From NCBI RefSeq assembly GCF_000429085.1, contig NZ_AUBE01000007.1:62001-126000 (forward strand): a DNA stretch of 64,000 nucleotides, given 5' to 3'. A program made the position numbers and the translations under genes. This stretch comes from Streptomyces flavidovirens DSM 40150. GTDB taxonomy: Bacteria; Actinomycetota; Actinomycetes; Streptomycetales; Streptomycetaceae. Below are positions 62,689-64,000 of the stretch, in pieces (the stretch's first letter is position 1; each line of letters opens with the position of its first letter). The notes below the pieces were generated by a model that worked only from the letters and a program-made list of their open reading frames with translations, had not been told where the DNA came from and did no database searches.

Positions 62689-64000
62689 ATGAGAAGACTC
62701 ATCGGCACCCTTGTGGCAGGCGCCCTCACCCTCGCCGGGCTTGCCACCACGGGCTCGGCGCCCGCCGCTGCCGCCGACACGTCAGGCACCTTCAACGTCC
62801 TCACGTACAACGTCGCGGGCCTTCCGCAGGGCCTGAGCTCCGGCAATCCGGAGACCAACACCCCGCTGATCTCCCCGCGTCTCGCGGCGTACGACATCGT
62901 CAACGTCCAGGAGGACTTCAACCACCACGCGGCGCTGTACGCGGGCGACAAGCACCCGTACCGCACCGCGACCAGTGGCGGCGCCGGCATCGGTGACGGC
63001 CTCAACACCCTCTCCGACTACCCCTTCGAGGACTTCGAGCGGGTCGACTGGAGCGACTGTACGGGCACCGACTGCCTGACGCCGAAAGGCTTCACCCTGG
63101 CCCGGGTCCGGCTGGCCGAGGGCGTGTTCGTGGACCTCTACAACGTCCACACGAACGCCGACGTGACAGACGCGGCGCTGGCCGCCCGCCGCGCCAACAT
63201 CGACCAGCTCTCCGACTTCATCCAGGCGAACTCGGCCGGCAACGCGGTGATCGTCATGGGCGACACCAACACCCGCTACACGCGCTCCGGGGACAACATC
63301 CGCACACTGGCCACCGAGAACGGCCTGACCGACGCCTGGGTCCAGCTCGCCCGCGGCGGCAACGCCCCGGCGCAGGGAAGCGAAGCGATCGTCTGCCCCA
63401 AGACGGCCCCGACGAACGAGTGCGAGGTGGTGGACAAGGTCCTCTACCGCGGCAGCGACCTGGTCAGCCTCTCAGCCGTCCGCTACACCAACGAGTGGGC
63501 GTCCTTCCTCGACTCCAGGGGCGGCAACCTCTCCGACCACTTCCCGCACGCCGTCGACTTCTCCTGGACGCCGCACCCGGCGCTCCGGGCCGGCGACTTC
63601 TTCGGTGGCCCGCACGGCACGGCGTTCAACGACGCGGACGACCTCCCGTCGCCCGTCTCACCCCGCACGCTGACGCTCCGCGGGGCCTCACGCCTCGACG
63701 CGGTCGCGCTCACACACGACGACGGTACGTCGCTGACTCACGGCGGCACGGGCGGCGCCGCCGCGTCCCTGACCCTCGCCCCGGACGAACACCTCACCTC
63801 GGTGACGCTGACGCGCGGGCAGAAGGACGGCTGTACCCGCGTCTTCTCGGCCGCCTTCACGACGGACAAGTCCCGCACCCTGAAAGCCGGTTCGGCCACC
63901 ACGGACACCATGACCCACACAGCCCCCGCCGGCTGGCACATCGTCGGCTTCACGGGCCGCTCGGGAAGCGAGATCGACAAGCTGGGGATGCTGTACGCAC
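62689..64000 (+). CDS. Secreted endonuclease/exonuclease/phosphatase-fold enzyme with C-terminal jacalin-like domain, 3' end outside window
   Basis: At least 437 residues. Sec signal peptide (cleavage near PAAAADT, residue 28). The EEP fold (sphingomyelinase C, DNase I, phosphatase) is shown by FNVLTYNVAGLP, NVQED, DLYNVHTNAD, VIVMGDTNTRY and the terminal catalytic LSDHFPHAV. From about residue 320 a beta-prism-like domain (SPRTLTLRGASRLDAVALTH, then LTSVTLTRGQK) resembles jacalin-type lectins. The substrate may be sphingomyelin/phospholipid or nucleic acid; the layout of Streptomyces secreted proteins of this kind does not settle it. The last residues are missing. Confidence 0.85.
   Translation, partial: MRRLIGTLVAGALTLAGLATTGSAPAAAADTSGTFNVLTYNVAGLPQGLSSGNPETNTPLISPRLAAYDIVNVQEDFNHHAALYAGDKHPYRTATSGGAGIGDGLNTLSDYPFEDFERVDWSDCTGTDCLTPKGFTLARVRLAEGVFVDLYNVHTNADVTDAALAARRANIDQLSDFIQANSAGNAVIVMGDTNTRYTRSGDNIRTLATENGLTDAWVQLARGGNAPAQGSEAIVCPKTAPTNECEVVDKVLYRGSDLVSLSAVRYTNEWASFLDSRGGNLSDHFPHAVDFSWTPHPALRAGDFFGGPHGTAFNDADDLPSPVSPRTLTLRGASRLDAVALTHDDGTSLTHGGTGGAAASLTLAPDEHLTSVTLTRGQKDGCTRVFSAAFTTDKSRTLKAGSATTDTMTHTAPAGWHIVGFTGRSGSEIDKLGMLYA

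Overview
The window is high-GC actinobacterial DNA, almost certainly from a Streptomyces. Coding is dense, with many GTG starts and 4-bp stop/start overlaps. It holds a conservon (sensor kinase, roadblock, DUF742, GTPase and cytochrome P450 genes), SpoIIE-type phosphatases, ECF/SigE-type sigma factors, LacI- and SBP-type sugar operons, and Zur-like and DmdR-like metal boxes. No rRNA, tRNA, CRISPR array or insertion sequence was seen.

Layout. 1-4375: a peptide/nickel/opine-type ABC importer on the minus strand, cut by the left edge, behind a Zur-like box. 4464-8681: a membrane PP2C phosphatase, an aminoglycoside phosphotransferase remnant, an ECF sigma factor fused to an anti-sigma zinc motif and a membrane anchor, and a frameshifted SigE-family gene. 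8600-14731: an arabinan locus (secreted GH43, sugar ABC importer, divergent GH51 arabinofuranosidase). 14998-18506: a polysaccharide-deacetylase-like secreted protein and a class A PBP that lacks the SxxK lysine. 18830-19912: a string of gene remnants (SDR, thioester reductase, NTF2-like). 20204-24680: a UvrA-like ABC protein, a secreted serine hydrolase and an endonuclease I remnant. 24897-30206: a conservon with two P450 genes. 30665-40640: a galactan locus (GH30 endo-1,6-galactanase, GH42 beta-galactosidase, ABC importer, LacI regulator with twin operators) and an alginate-lyase-like gene. 40765-46683: a PAS/GAF/PP2C sensor phosphatase, a GH127-like remnant, a glyoxalase-fold protein, a hopanoid C-3 methylase (HpnR) and a GNAT acetyltransferase. 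46877-58231: a ten-gene unit combining ATP-grasp, DUF364-like, cysteine-synthase-like, enolase-superfamily, MFS and methyltransferase genes with a complete ABC importer. 58315-64000: an iron-box-controlled HugZ/DUF2470-like gene, a DUF5997/LysR-domain pair, a DUF5701 protein, a TetR regulator, a 46-residue zinc-ribbon-like protein, and a secreted endonuclease/exonuclease/phosphatase-fold enzyme that runs off the right edge.

How the parts work together. The most interesting unit is 46877-58231. It is built like a self-contained metallophore system: small-molecule assembly enzymes, an exporter, and a re-importer of the CntA-F/Dpp type. Its leader carries a box that nearly matches the one in front of the paralogous importer at 1-4267, at about the same distance from the first start codon (roughly 90 nt). 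I infer two Zur-controlled importers for one or two zinc-binding metabolites, one of which is made by the enzymes encoded here. The enzyme set does not match the staphylopine type. The two polysaccharide loci fit together as a type II arabinogalactan or pectin side-chain programme, with arabinan and galactan importers under separate operators.

The region 18.8-24.7 kb, together with 5.8-6.1 kb and 43.2-43.6 kb, contains a run of decayed genes. Several keep matching N- and C-terminal ends with the catalytic middle removed, and two show single-base frameshifts.
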